Positions 19,361 to 32,273 are shown, counted from the stretch's first letter. The stretch: DNA of 64,000 bases from Antedon bifida (GCA_963402885.1 OY727094.1:27220501-27284500); one strand, 5' to 3'. Notes: generated by a model not told the origin, from the letters alone. Translations and numbers: made by a program.

Positions 19361-22199
19361 TAACATACAACATAATACAGAAATACAAAAAAATACATTT
19401 TGATTATAATAACGACGGCCCATACGCTATCCCGTTTTTAAAAAGATTTACAGAGATGTACACCAGTCTTTCTCTGTAACATTAAATACAATAATAGCGA
19501 AAATTAATAAACAAAATTATAAAGCAACAATGCAAATTAGCTCTTTTTTAACTCGGATCTTTTTTTCCAGGCAACTTTAGGAAAATTCTTACAGTATTTG
19601 TCAAATGCTGTGTTTGTGTGTTACTAACATCTTATATTTTGATAATTATTTATCAATTATTATTATATAAATAAGTATATATAATTTATATAATTGATAT
19701 TAATTACTCATGTTGTTATATACTTTGCTTTTCTGTTTGAAGAATAAACGTAGGTTAGATTATATAACTTATCCTTAATACTTTTTACCTTCGGTTGTGC
19801 CTTGCATGTAACATTGTTGCGTAGATTTTGGTTCCCACTAGGCCAAATATTGAATTTAATACAGCATCATATAATTTGTTTGAAAAACAATTATATTACG
19901 CTGTAAATTCAATTAAATATTTGAAACAATACAAATTTTGAAATTTTAAATAATCCTGGAATTATTAGCTTATAAACATAAATTAGGTATTTTCATGTTG
20001 TAGTTATTTTGATCTAAGCATTTTTGTTCTCATATATATATATTGCACATTTGTTAAAATAGTCATAGGTTATTTTATTTATCTATTTTATTTGTTGTTT
20101 ATTTATTCACATTTATTTGTTAATGCTTTATGTAAAGCTGCATCTAATTTATAATACATTTACACAGGTGTCTTAAGAAGTAGATAATACATTATTTTAA
20201 CCTCTAATAAGGTTATTAGCGACTCTACAGCTCACTATGTTGGTCGGTCGGTCGGTAAACACTAACGTGAGCACGCGGCTGCAGCCATATATATGGCCTT
20301 GTTCCGCTCACATTTTTGTTTTCTTCAGAAACGAGTTGGCCTAAAGAAACATATGCGATATTCATGTAGGCATACAGCATTACTATTTCATAAAATCATT
20401 AACATTATTAATTTTATTTCTTATTTTCATATTATATTCTATATTTGGTGTTGTCGTTGTTGTATAATACTTGTAGGCCTATGTAGTTAATGTTACACTA
20501 GTCACCTTCGTTGATTTTAAATTACGAACTTGTATCAGTATCTCATTCACTAATATATTTTTACAGAACATGTTAGTATTCATCGGTGGTTTCGATATTC
20601 ACATAAAACCTATACTCAGCACTTCTCACTCTTAAGATAATTTTTTATCGCGCCGCCCCTTTGGGTAGTTATATTCACGAGGACGGAAGCATTAGGGAAA
20701 CTGTATCACGCGGTAGCCTATTGTTTACTAAGGGCTGAAAAATGGGACTCGGATTGGGCATGCGTAAACCCTAGAGCACGTATGGTGGAAGAGAGTCTAT
20801 GAGCCTGTATTCAGACAGTAGCACATAATACCTGTAAATAAATAATAAACAATGTTTTCGTTTTGGATGTCATTGACTTGACAATGAGTGATTTGAACCA
20901 TAACGCAGTAAGCCACCATTAATTTGTAATCGTTTGAAGCCTTGGCATACGTCATCACTTGTATGCAGCAATCTGCACTTTCTTATCCTTTTTAAGTTCT
21001 GAGCTTTTTGTCTTTTTGAGTGATTAAATTTGATCTTTATAGCTCAATAGCGTAAGAATATATAAGTTAGGTCTATGCCTATTGTCAAAACATTTAATAG
21101 AAACTATAAACTTTGATCTTATGCAAGTACGAACGAATAGACATACCGGTTTTCTATTCGGATTATTAGTTTAAAAATGATCTGCTTTTACGGATTTTTT
21201 AGAGAGTTTTTCCAACTTTCGTAAGTCCTTAATTGACACCGAAATGTCGTGAATAGAATGTTGCCGAACTATCGACAGCATAGTAGAATTAAGATAAACT
21301 AGAGTTTTATGACAACATATTTTGCAAACATGTTTCGTTGTTACGCCGAACAACATCATCAGTGCAATGAAATACGATCGAGCTATGTGTTAATCCGTGG
21401 TATATTGGCATGAAAACCCTCCACCCAACAGGTGGAAAACATAGTCGGTGCATATCTGTATACATATTAATTAAGAGGAATAAACTCAAATATTAACTTT
21501 TACCCTACATTTTCAACAGTACGAGTATTAATACCGAACTCGAATGTTTATGTGTCTACAAACAATTTCGTGTTGGAAAAATGTTTAAGTGTATGTCATG
21601 GCGAGCCGACGTCACATAAGCTTTCCCGAATACGCGGTATTAAAAGACTACATTAATTTTATAAAGCAAATTAACTAAAATGTGTAGGCCCTATTGGATC
21701 AATTCTGATTAACAACATTCAACAGACAGATTTTTAAAACGAAATTATTAAATAATGTGATTATTTTCAATGTCTGATAGCCTTTACGAAACAGGTGTTA
21801 GGGAAGATAAACTCCGATTTGTTTTAAGGTTTGGAAATTTGTAGTACACATTCCTAAAGATAAAATATCATTGATTGACAAAGCTGTGTTGTGCTTAAGG
21901 AGGGCCTGCGTGACAAGCCCCACGACCGGGGTATATACTTGGCCATCATTAGGTCTGGAGAGGACCTAACTTAACCCTTAGAACATAAATGAATTGCGCT
22001 TCTGTTTTACTTTGGTAACCTGTATCATTGGCTTTCGATTAATGTTTATTTTTGCAGCCGACGATTCTAACTTTTACCCTTGTTATGTGCTGGTCACAAG
22101 ACACACACATATACCATGAAGTAATTTATTATTATATTTTATCGCGTATTGATTGGAGGTGAGAACACAATTGTCATAAAACGAGTCCTGGATTTTTGG

Positions 22200-22337
22200 C
22201 AGACGTCAAGGTCAACCAACACCAACGCGCTTGTCAGTTACACTGGTTAATCAAAGGACATTATATCTTTAGAAAACGTTTCGCCGGGAGTCATTTGCAA
22301 TCGTTTAGACACAGAGATCGGACATCAGTGATTCAAA
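22200..22337 (+). promoter_or_regulatory. Possible non-coding first exon and promoter of the decarboxylase gene
   Basis: The sequence ends in TTCAAA followed by a strong donor GTAAGT at 22338. A matching acceptor, a pyrimidine tract plus CCTAG, lies at 24271-24275, 18 bases before the decarboxylase ATG. A spliced 5' UTR is therefore plausible. The 5' boundary is arbitrary because no TATA box or initiator could be fixed. Confidence 0.3.
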
Positions 22338-22486
22338 GTAAGTTGTTTTAATTAGTACAGTATTTAATTAAGATAAGGGAATCATTTATTTAAATAAATT
22401 AATGATTACATCGGCTTCTGCTTAAACCCATAGGCCCCTACTACATAAAGTTCATGGTTCAATATTACATAACTCTGTTACCTAAT

Positions 22487-22526
22487 CTAGTACTATCACA
22501 TAAAATACTTTGTGTGATAGTACTAG
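22487..22526. repeat. Hairpin with perfect 14-bp arms
   Basis: CTAGTACTATCACA (22487-22500) is the exact reverse complement of 22513-22526, with a 12-base AT-rich loop. It lies 150 bases after the proposed non-coding exon. Likely a tiny foldback repeat. Confidence 0.6.
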
Positions 22527-22575
22527 AACCTCTATTAGAGGGGTGTGTCCCATTTATATATAAATATACATATAG

Positions 22576-22990
22576 CCTACATACACATATATATATATAT
22601 ATACTGATGAAGGGCTAGTGTTGCCCGAAAGCTCTGATAACTTTTCTGGCTGTTTTACTTTATCGTTTTGATTTAGCTTTTCGCTTTTCGCATTGTCATT
22701 TTTTCAGTAATTTGCCTTTGGGTTATGATATATATATTCTATTGTTATATTTCTTTTATTCCTGTCCACCCAGGCAGCACTTGCCAACTCATATGCTATG
22801 ACTTTATCCAAATTCCCTCACTTGCACTGATAAGGGCTAGTGTTGCCCGAAAGCTCTGCTAACTGTTCTGGCTGTTTACTTTATCGTTTTGATTTAGCTT
22901 TTCGCTTTTTTATTTGTATCTCCATTGAGATTCAGCCACTGATACCCACAGCATTGTCATTTTTTTCAGTAATTTGCCTTTGGATTTATA
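22576..22990 (+). repeat. Duplicated TA-flanked unit with hammerhead-ribozyme-like core
   Basis: Two copies (about 22601-22725 and 22825-22990) share GGGCTAGTGTTGCCCGAAAG, then TTATCGTTTTGATTTAGCTT and CAGTAATTTGCCTTTGG. The first copy has CTGATGA (22604-22610), a GGGC/GCCC stem with 7-base loop, and GAAA (22627-22630), the layout of a hammerhead catalytic core. The second has CTGATAA and so a broken core. Both abut TA microsatellites. Hammerhead motifs next to TA repeats are known from Penelope-like elements. No reverse transcriptase is present here. Confidence 0.45.
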
Positions 22991-22999
22991 TATATATAT

Positions 23000-23041
23000 A
23001 TTTCAGTATATCACCGGGCGGTTTCGAATTAATGTTCATTG
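23000..23041 (+). repeat. 42-bp dispersed repeat, copy 1
   Basis: ATTTCAGTATATCACCGGGC and the bases following it to 23041 match the reverse complement of 62494-62535 with one visible difference. Both copies are next to TA- or TTAA-rich sequence. Confidence 0.8.
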
Positions 23042-23049
23042 CCTAATGT

Positions 23050-23078
23050 GTTTATATATATATATATATATATATATC
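23050..23078. repeat. (TA)n microsatellite
   Basis: Uninterrupted TA repeat, one of several around 22576-23080. Confidence 0.85.
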
Positions 23079-24293
23079 TTAGACAACATTTTATTTAAGC
23101 ATTACGCTTAGTGAAATAAACCACCTCTCGTTTTTAAGACCGATCTCTCTTCTTTTTTTGGAGTGGCCTAGCGTAAATATTATTATAAATTATTTCCCGG
23201 ACCAATATATTGTATATAGTATTTGCTGATCATGATAATTTGACTATGGCCTACTGTAATATAAAGGTCTAAGGTCAAATTATGCTTTTTTCAAAAGAAG
23301 AGTCCCTTGGATTTACATCTTTAAAACGATGACACACTGGTGCATAATTCAATAATAAAGGCCTACTAATCAGGATACATTAATTTCTATAGGTGTGCTT
23401 CTCGCACATTAGAATACAAACAAGTTAACTACTGGCAGTCGTACTAACTAAGACATTCATTTTACACTTCCCTGGTCATACTAACTAAGAGACATTGTCC
23501 TGTATTGAAATAAGCTTACGAGTGTAAAGTAGACTTATCCCCTTTTGTATTCCGACAAAAGCCTAAAATAACCATGAAAGATCCCTCTTAACAAATAATT
23601 ATACCGTAATTAAACTGTAATCCAAACCCTGTATTTTATGCAATTGGCTTAACAGTATAGAACCTTTGAAAATGTTGCTCCTCATGTGTTATTTGTGTGT
23701 TCTTATGCCTACATGTATATGTTTGCTAAAATAGTTTGAGTATTTATGTCGATAATGTATAACGCATTTTTAGGAAAACAAAACTAGAGTTTTCTTTTTC
23801 TAAAATCTTGAAAGTTTAAGCAAAAAAATAAATAAATAAATAAAAATAAAATGGAAAAAAGTACACACACGCCTATTTAACGTTTTCTGTAAAAAACCTA
23901 TTTATAGGAATACGTCATTCAACCTTCCGATAACACTCATTCATGAATTTGACGATGTTGAACCTTTTTACATTCGACATAATTTCACTCTCATAAATAT
24001 GTGGGTTTGGAAGTACGTTAGTGATGCATAAACTCGGGCTCTTTGTCTGGAAAATTCAAATCTTTAAAATGTCATTTTTCCTTCTAAATTGGATATGGGA
24101 GTGGACTTAGTGCAAGCACCGAATCTGAATATGTCTTATCTGCAAAATGTCTACTATATTTTTGTCTACCTGTTTTTTTGTTATTTACTTTCAAGTGGGC
24201 CTATTCATCTTCCGCTAACTATCTAAATCGGTATGAATTTTTAACATCAGTATAATGAAATGCATTTTCCCCTAGATTTATAAATACAAGAAA

Positions 24294-27200
24294 ATGAATG
24301 GATCATCATTTATCAAACATGGACGTGACATGCTCGAATACATCACCAAGTACTTAAGTACGACCGAAGAGCGTCCTGTGTACCCACATGTGAAACCAGG
24401 TTACCTAAGAGAGCTAGTTCCCGAGGAGGCACCGGATCATCCCGATACCTGGCAAAGCATCATGAAAGATGTTGAAGATCAAATTATGCCTGGGGTAATA
24501 CTAATATTCTTACTTACTAGTTTGGTCACACTAATCAGTCTTTATACCACCGCCGTATTACCCTTTGTAGAATTAGATATGCATTCTTTCTTTTTTTGTT
24601 TGTCTTTTATAGAATTTTCAGCATTATTGTTAGCCTTCCTTACATTTAAATATCTGTCTCATTTCACTAGATACACTTCAGTAATTCGTTTTATTCGTCA
24701 GAATGTTTTATTTATTTATTTCATTTCGTACGTAATTCGCCATTTACAGGATGTATAAACTATTTAAGTCTCATTTTAGGCTTATTGAGTAGAGTTGACA
24801 GACCCGTGAGTTTCAACCCTGGCATTAGGTCAGGATTGAGCCCCAGGGCTTGGGATTGAAAGGCAAGCATGTTAACCGCCAACTACAGCTCCACTAATAA
24901 TAATTAGTAATAATTTAATTGATTGATAATCAACAATGTTGTGCTTTGATTATATGGTTAGGTAACTCACTGGCAACATCGTCGCTTCCACGCTTATTTC
25001 CCAGCTGGCAATTCTTACCCATCTATATTAGCTGACATGCTATCAGATGCTATTGGATCAGTTGGTTTTTCATGGGTAAGTATTATCCTATTATTTTTAC
25101 TTTTTTTTCGAACCAATTATACAATTGAAGAACAGCAATGTTGTAGACGAATCAAACTTTCCTGAGCTTTGATTGGTTGCAATATGAAAACCATTTTAAA
25201 CATTTTAAATAGATAAAACTTAACACTACGGTTATAAGGATCAACTTTCCAAAGCCTGATTTTGGTTAAATAAAAAACAATTGTATTATATTAATCATCT
25301 GCGCAGACATGTCAGTAGAACAATCAGACTGCGCACACAATGCATGGGTGTACGTTTTGTATTGTCGAGCGTGCCGCGGCAAGAGACATTGGTGTTTTAG
25401 TCTTAGAGTATGGGTTATTGTTTGATAACCGCTGATAAAATTCCTTCTATATCTTTTCTCCATCTTAGCAAGATTTTCCTTTTTCAGAATTTCTTTACAA
25501 AAATTTTATTAAAGATACGTTCCCCCTGAAAAATGATTTTGTAAAATGGTTTTGTTGAATTTGCCATTTTAATGTCACATAATAGTTATTCACTTTGACC
25601 AAAAATTGGATCGAAAAAACAAAATTTACGTAAAAAACTGTATTTATACACATAGTCAAATTGGCTGGAAGTCAATGAGTTTTTGGTAGAATTTAACCTT
25701 TTCTTTGTTATAAGTGAAATTTAGTTTGTTTATAGTTTTTTTTTCTACGAAAGTGATTAACTTTATTAAAACTGTAAAATGGCCTATATCCTAAGTTTTT
25801 TTGAAATATTCATTGTTTATGTTTTTTATAAGTTCAATGAAAAATAAATAAATAAAGCTTGCTGAATAATTGCATAAACAGATTAAATAAGGAGTTGTTG
25901 TTACTACAGTAACAGTATAATAATCCCTTTACATCAACGATAAAGCTGACGATGGTGATCAATTATTTTATAGGCTGCAAATCCTGCTGGAACTGAATTG
26001 GAAATGATTGTTGTCGATTGGCTAGCAAAGATGATGAAGCTACCAAAACATTTCATGTTTTCAACTAAAGGAAGTCAAGGCGGTGGCGTCATACAGGTAA
26101 ATTCAATTGGCTATTTATTATTAGCTCTTAAAACTTTAAAATTAAATAGTTACAAAAATAGCATGAACGTACCATTTACTATACAAATTTTGTTGCTTTA
26201 GTCCTTTTTTTATAGTTTATAAAAGATAACACGTATCATACGTCACTATCCATAATTATTTGTAAATCAGGAAAGATTGTATAAACTGTAAACTTTCAAA
26301 ATGTGATATTTGTAAGTCAAATGATGATGTGAGATGATTAGAGAAATTAATTTTACTTAAATACTTCTTAATTAGCTCAAGTTATAGCATGAAACGAGTT
26401 TGATGAAATACTTGTCTCTCTCTACATGTAGGCCTAGTAGGAGGCCTAACACGCATCAAACTTGAATACATATTTTTCTTATTTAGGGGTCTGCGAGTGA
26501 GTGTACATTGGTATGCCTTTTAGCAGCCCGAGACAAAGCAATAAAAAATCTGCAAGTTCAATACCCGGATGAAGATAGAGCGATCTTGCTTTCAAAACTC
26601 GTAGGGTATTGCTCAAAACAGGTAAGCAAAACTCAAATTATTTTTCATGATTGTATCAAAACGATTCATACATTAAGACTAAAAACCATTATTAATTAAA
26701 AGTACTATTAGGCCTAATCTTATTTCTATAAGTCTAATTTAATCTATATTTTGAACATTCTAGCTGATGAAGAGATTAAAATATTTAATTGGAAGTACTT
26801 GTACACATTAACTGGTATTGCGATTCATTTTTAGGCACATTCTTCTGTGGAGAAAGCTGCAATGATAGGTTTTGTAAAACTCCGACAACTGCAGACTGAC
26901 GAAAACTACGCACTTAGAGGTTCTACCCTTTTGGAAGCAATGAAGGTATTAGAAAGTTACTTCACACTAATTAAGCACTATCAAACATTATGTGACAAAA
27001 ATGTGATATGCTCATAATGGACACAATGACGTTATATAACTACCATAGGCACATCACACTTTCTTTGTCAAACTAGTTTGATAGTGTAGATAGAGCTTTA
27101 CACCGTACCACCTTTTTCCACAAAACTTCTTCAGAAAAATACATGCATCCACACAACACAACGTAGCCTACGAAAGCGAAGATTAGATTGTGACCGAATG

Positions 27201-30200
27201 TTTCCGTTATACAAGAGTATAAAACGTGATATTTTTATTTAATTTCCAGAATGATGAAGAAAAGGGATTGGTTCCATTCTTTGTAAGTATATTAGTTAAG
27301 TCAGTTTACTAAAAAATATGCAATGGAACTATGTTGATTTTGATGAGTCTATATAGTATACTTATTTACTTTCTTAATAAAACTGTTTCAGGTTGCTGGA
27401 ACAATTGGAACGACTAGTGTTTGTTCATGCGACAACATTGAAGAGTTAGGCAAAGTTTGTTCCGAAAGAGACGTTTGGTTACATTGTGATGGTGCGTACG
27501 CTGGAAATTCTCTCATCTGCCCCGAGTTCAGTTACTTATCAAAGGGGTTTCAGGTACGTTGGAGATTTATATTGGTTTGTATATACGTAATTATTGACGT
27601 GAGTGAGAAAATCGTCATATTTCGGATACAAATTTCTCATTAAACAAATTTGCCTATTTGCTATAAATATATTCTGTTGTTATATTCAATAAACATACAT
27701 ACAACAACGGCTTATCTGACAACAGAGAAACCAAATCCAATTACGCTACTACATCTCAAAACTTGTAGGCCTATTTTAGGCTATTATAATGGAATGCGGC
27801 GTACTTGCAATGACGTTGGTACTTATATTAATCCGGGTGCTTATTGAGGGTTAAATTCGAACAAGGATGTGTTTAAAAGTCAGTGATGTTTCCAAAAGCG
27901 AGTTCTGGGTAACGTTAAAAATGTAACGAAACTTCAACTGGCGCATTTCTTATATATCTGCGGTAACTTTATTGAATGGGAACGCAAGTTGTATGACTTG
28001 CAAAATTGATTTGGAGAAGGGTCTGTGTCCTAAAGTAAACCATTTCCTTGCTTACGTGCATACATCTGATGTTAATGGTTGAACTTCCTGCCAAAATCTC
28101 CACTATATTATGTAGTAATGTTCAACACCTTGGGGGCTGAAAAATAAATACAACTTGATAATGTAGACTCTTCAGTGCCTTACAGTTTGACGTGCAAACA
28201 CGATATCAATCAACATGGCACAATGATGTACCGGTACTTAGAAAACCCACAACATACATCACATCAGGTCAAGAATGTTACAATTAATAATCTATCAAAG
28301 AATAGTTAAAATGCCATTTGCGTACGAGTACGCCTGATCTAACACGATGCTTAGTCAGTGATAATTTATTATACAAAAAAAAACTTGGCATGTGGAACTG
28401 TAAGTGACACGATGTACATTGTTATATCGATGTTTGATTTATGTGTAGATAAATCAAATAAACAAAGGCAAGCCAATTCATGTCAGAATAGCCAACTACA
28501 TTACGAAATAATCTTCTCGATCATTCTTGCTTCTGTTCAACGTTGGTTCTAATCCAGACCGAATGACCTATTCACGATTGCAATCTCAAATAAAACATTT
28601 AAAATTGAAGTTTCACAAAAATAATTATGAAAATATATAAACATTGTACGTATAAAAATATATCTTTTCAACATAATTAATATAAAATACATGTTATTTA
28701 CAAATACGGGACATAAAAAAAACCCGACAAAATAAAGACTCTTGTCAGAAAGGGGCACTCGGGTACACCGATAAACTACCAAGAATTGAAAAGACCAAAA
28801 TTAGTGATACATCTTTTCGAACGTTCAGTAACTCTAGGGAGAGGGAAAGGGTATTTACGTCTAAGGTTGTACTGAGTCTCCCTAGGTTTGGGCAAAAGAT
28901 GCATTCGCACTAAATGGCCGCCTTGGAGATGAATCCTGCAGCACCGGAGTCTTTTACTGCCGTAATAATTATGTCGATGCTGCGGATGATTAAATAAATA
29001 CATTTTGCGCCCCGGGGATGACTTGATTCTAACAATAATGGCGTTGAGATAAGAGTTGGTAACTTTCACTGCATACCTCAGCTTTAATCAAAAAACGACC
29101 TTAGGTTATCGAAGAAGTTAAAGAAATTGTTTGAACAATTATTATTTGAAAAGCTGTATATGAGCGTGCATTCATGGTGTTCAACAGTGTTTATTATATT
29201 AATATGATCGCGTATTGTTACATTTTAAATGTTTAATGGCATCCTGATTTATATACGTACTATCATCGGATCGGCCATGTCGGTTTTACCGTTCATGTGC
29301 CGAAAAGTCGCTCAACGTGTGTACGCCTATTTGCATTTTTTTTAACCTTTCGATGTTGTTGTTTTATGTTTCAAACCTCTAAGTGGCGATAATTATCGCT
29401 GTTGGTTTTTAATGTACTGTATAGGCCTAAATAAAATTATAAAAAATTAAATATGAAGAGTTTCTAAACCAACCATGACGGTAATAAATTCCAAATTCCG
29501 GTACTGTTACAGTAGGCTATATGCTAATTGTTTTTTTTTTAAATATTTTTATATAGTTCTTGGATTCCTTTAACTTTAATCCAAACAAATGGATGATGGT
29601 GAATTTTGACTGTTCAGTAATGTGGTAAGTTCTCAATAATTTGTTTAACTTTTATATAAATCTCCACCATAATGATACACATTCCAAAAAGTCATTGTTT
29701 AACTTTTATATAAATCTCCACCATAATGATATACACATTCCAAAAAGTCATGTCGGTCAATGTTTTGCTTGTTTTTGTAGGGTACGACAGAAAGAACTAC
29801 TCATCAATGCTATGAACGTTGATCCTTTGTATCTAACATTCGATAAGAAAGGTAATTAATCATTATTTTTATGTACATGTTTTATGTTTTTTTCTATGAA
29901 GTAACGGGAAAGTCCCCAACTTACTGCAAAAAGGAACAAATAAACACTACTATAGTTGTAGTAGGCGGCCAACGTTGACTTTTTATTGTTAAGATGTGAT
30001 TCCTTAAACATTAGGAGGATGTTGTTTAACTTTAGGAAAATTACATTTACTTCAAAGAATTTACTGCGATAATTTCAAATAAACACAATTAGTAGGAGTC
30101 AATCAACTCTCTTTTTTTTCTGTAGTAAGTTTGTTTCCTTTTTATATAATAAACATTATCAAAGGAGTTAGAATTGCATCAAAATTCAGATAACAATTTA

Positions 30201-31996
30201 CCTTCCTAAAAAGAGATATTGTTGTGTAATGTGTTTAAAAAATGTAATTAAATGCGGAGGAATATAAAATTGGTAATACATTTGAAATATTTTATAATTG
30301 TATACAATATTTCCAATCAAAACGTTTATCTGCAAACTATATTTGCATAACGAAGAATAATACCTACATAACATGCGAATGGAGCCGGCCACGGTCGACC
30401 CCAATCTTTTTGAATTGTCACCTCAAGTTCAATCTATATGCTGCACTATTAAGCAGTATGAACAAACTGTTAATTAACAACGAAAGAAAACACTTTCTTA
30501 AAGTTTGACGACAATTATTCACCTGATTTTTTCACATTTTACTTTGTTTCAATAGCAAAGGAATACCAATGTGTTATTTCTTGTATATATACTAAATGCA
30601 TATAGTTTCAAGAGTTGGGACATGATTTAATTAAAATTAAATAAATAATGTCAAACTATGATTTTTCTTTCAGAAAAATCTATTGACTATCGTGTAAGTA
30701 TCTATGTTTATTCCAAAAAAATATTGAAAAAAGCTTAATTGAAAATAATTATTATTAATGATCAACATATTTTGTTGATAAACAATCTCAAATCAAAGAT
30801 TAAGAATAATGTATTGTATTGTTTTTATTCTGTATAAGATGGAGTGAGTTATTTTTGGGTCATTAACCTATCCATACTCACTACTGGTTCTATATTCAAA
30901 ATATAAATATTATTATTTAAATAGCATAGGTTATCTGCATTATTTTAAATCATTTTGATAAATAAACTTTTTTCCCTACAAAGATAAAGAAAATATGTAA
31001 TTTTATAATGGTTTTAACAATTATTTCAACAGCATTGGACCATACCGCTGAGTCGTCGTTTCCGATCTCTCAAAATATGGTTTGTTATAAGATCGTATGG
31101 AGTTCAAGGATTACAAAACTACATTAGAAAGGTACGTAGCCATTCGATTAAGACCCCGTTTAAACTTGGCGGTCGTCCCGGTCCATTTGTAGGGAAACAC
31201 ACGATGGAAGCGGCGGTGCTCCACCGGTTGGTAATTGACCACCGTCGGAAAAGCCTGGTATCCATACACTTATAGTTTTGTTTATTTTAAACATTTGAGG
31301 CAAACTTACTTTTCCAAGTACTACATCTAACTTAACATTTACATATTCTCTGTTTGATTTTGTTACAGCATGTGCAGCTTGCAAAGATGTTTGCATCACT
31401 AATTAGTACGGACGATCGTTTTGAAATTCTTGGACAAGTACGTTTTGGTCTTGTCTGCTTTAGATTATTGGTAAGGCTATTTACTTATATATTTCATGTT
31501 GTAAACTGTTTCTGTAGATTTAGAAAAGTTTTCAAGTTGTTTTGGTGCAAGCAAAGATTTAATTCTCAAATTGACTGGCTGGATCTTTGTCTTCATGTTT
31601 TATGAAACATTTTTATATTTCAATTTTTAGGGTGAAAATAAGCTAAGTGAAGAACTAATAACGAGAATTAATGATTCCCGGATGTTACATTTGACTCCGT
31701 CAAGACTGAACGATAAGTTCATAGTGAGACTTGCTATTTGCCACCCAAACGCAAATGAAGATGACATCAAATACGCCTGGAAGACTATAAAAGACACGGC
31801 GGATGTGGTCCTTAATCAACTAACTAACGTGGACGAAGAGACGAATGCTCCATTGACTCAAGATTTAATTAACAGAATTAGGAATTTTAGTCTAATTGCA
31901 CGAGTACCGTCACTTCCCCCGTACGCTAACACATGTCGATATTTTAGCCCCTCTGTACAAAGAAGGTTATACACAAGGCGTGTAACAATTTCTTAA
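24294..31996 (+). CDS. Aromatic-L-amino-acid decarboxylase family enzyme (AADC/HDC/TDC type), 13 coding exons
   Basis: PLP-dependent group II decarboxylase, cytosolic, making a biogenic amine from an aromatic amino acid or histidine. Exons: 24294-24494, 24962-25075, 25974-26096, 26487-26621, 26835-26945, 27250-27282, 27392-27553, 29557-29624, 29781-29851, 30674-30693, 31033-31131, 31369-31470, 31631-31996. The frame is continuous, 534 aa. Family blocks: [48 protein letters not shown] (His193, cofactor-stacking), CDGAYAG (Asp272, pyridine N), NFNPNKW (Lys304, PLP Schiff base), Tyr333 of the catalytic loop, [14 protein letters not shown]. Tyr333 favours decarboxylase over aldehyde synthase. Ser353 is the residue that is Ser in histidine decarboxylase and Gly in vertebrate AADC. 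Asn before the Lys (His in AADC, Ser in HDC) is unusual. A tail of about 60 residues extends past the usual end. Substrate not assignable from sequence alone. Confidence 0.93.
24790..24895 (-). mobile_element. tRNA-derived SINE fragment (minus strand)
   Basis: Minus strand begins AGTGGAGCTGTAGTTGGCGG with an A-box-like TGTAGTTGGCGGTTAAC and a B-box-like GGGGCTCAATCC. It lies in intron 1 of the decarboxylase gene. Head only; no clear body. Confidence 0.55.
26971..27100. repeat. GCTCTGTCTACACTATC MITE, copy in decarboxylase intron 5
   Basis: Left terminus TTAAGCACTATCAAACATTA, core GTGATATGCTCATAATGG and GGCACATCACAC, right terminus GTTTGATAGTGTAGATAGAG. A 130-bp palindrome without ORF. Confidence 0.75.
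28776..29069 (-). pseudogene. Possible LINE reverse-transcriptase C-terminal remnant
   Basis: A 97-codon open frame on the minus strand inside the 2-kb intron between decarboxylase exons 7 and 8. Its last part, [19 protein letters not shown] then FGLFNSW, resembles the loosely conserved C-terminus of non-LTR reverse transcriptases (YNLR..., P-R-T-rich, ending LWNS-like). No catalytic domain lies nearby. It may be chance. Confidence 0.25.
29641..29750 (+). repeat. Tandem duplication, 2 units of about 54 bp
   Basis: TTGTTTAACTTTTATATAAA and the following bases to GTCA occur twice in succession, almost identical apart from a 2-base insertion. It lies in decarboxylase intron 8, just upstream of the exon 9 acceptor. 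Confidence 0.85.
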
Positions 31997-32235
31997 AAAC
32001 TCTCTAGGAACACGTTTTTTTTGTACCTCAATATCTGTTAATGCCTCTACGGTCAGATACGACTACATTCAAAACGTTCGGGTCTGCACTAGTGTCTAAT
32101 GTTTCGTAGGAGTTCGGTTCAACTAACAATGTAATAACACCATTCTGAGTATTAATATAGCCGTGGTGGTTGCATTATTGAGTGCATAGGCCTGTGATGG
32201 GGTTTATTTTAGTCTTTCAATTGTTTCTTCACATT

Positions 32236-32273
32236 CTGTCACATTAAAGTTTGATAGCGTAGACAGAGCTTAA
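32236..32273. repeat. Right-end fragment of the GCTCTGTCTACACTATC MITE
   Basis: GTTTGATAGCGTAGACAGAG followed by CTTA matches the right terminus of the family. It lies in the presumed 3' UTR of the decarboxylase. Confidence 0.6.

Larger units (their letters stand above)
14905..24293. other. 9.4-kb gene-free interval between PDE6D and the decarboxylase
   Basis: No protein-coding exon could be supported on either strand. It holds the 3' UTR of PDE6D, palindromic repeats (15380, 17363-17712), a 29-bp tandem repeat (16692), a stem-loop (19307), a 14-bp-arm hairpin (22487), a duplicated hammerhead-like unit (22601-22990), TA microsatellites and, probably, the promoter of the decarboxylase gene. 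The rest is AT-rich and unremarkable. Confidence 0.6.

Noticed and set aside
24294..24758. 154-codon open frame taken as a separate protein
   Set aside because: Only the first 67 codons are exon 1 of the decarboxylase. The rest is intron read-through after a consensus donor at 24495.
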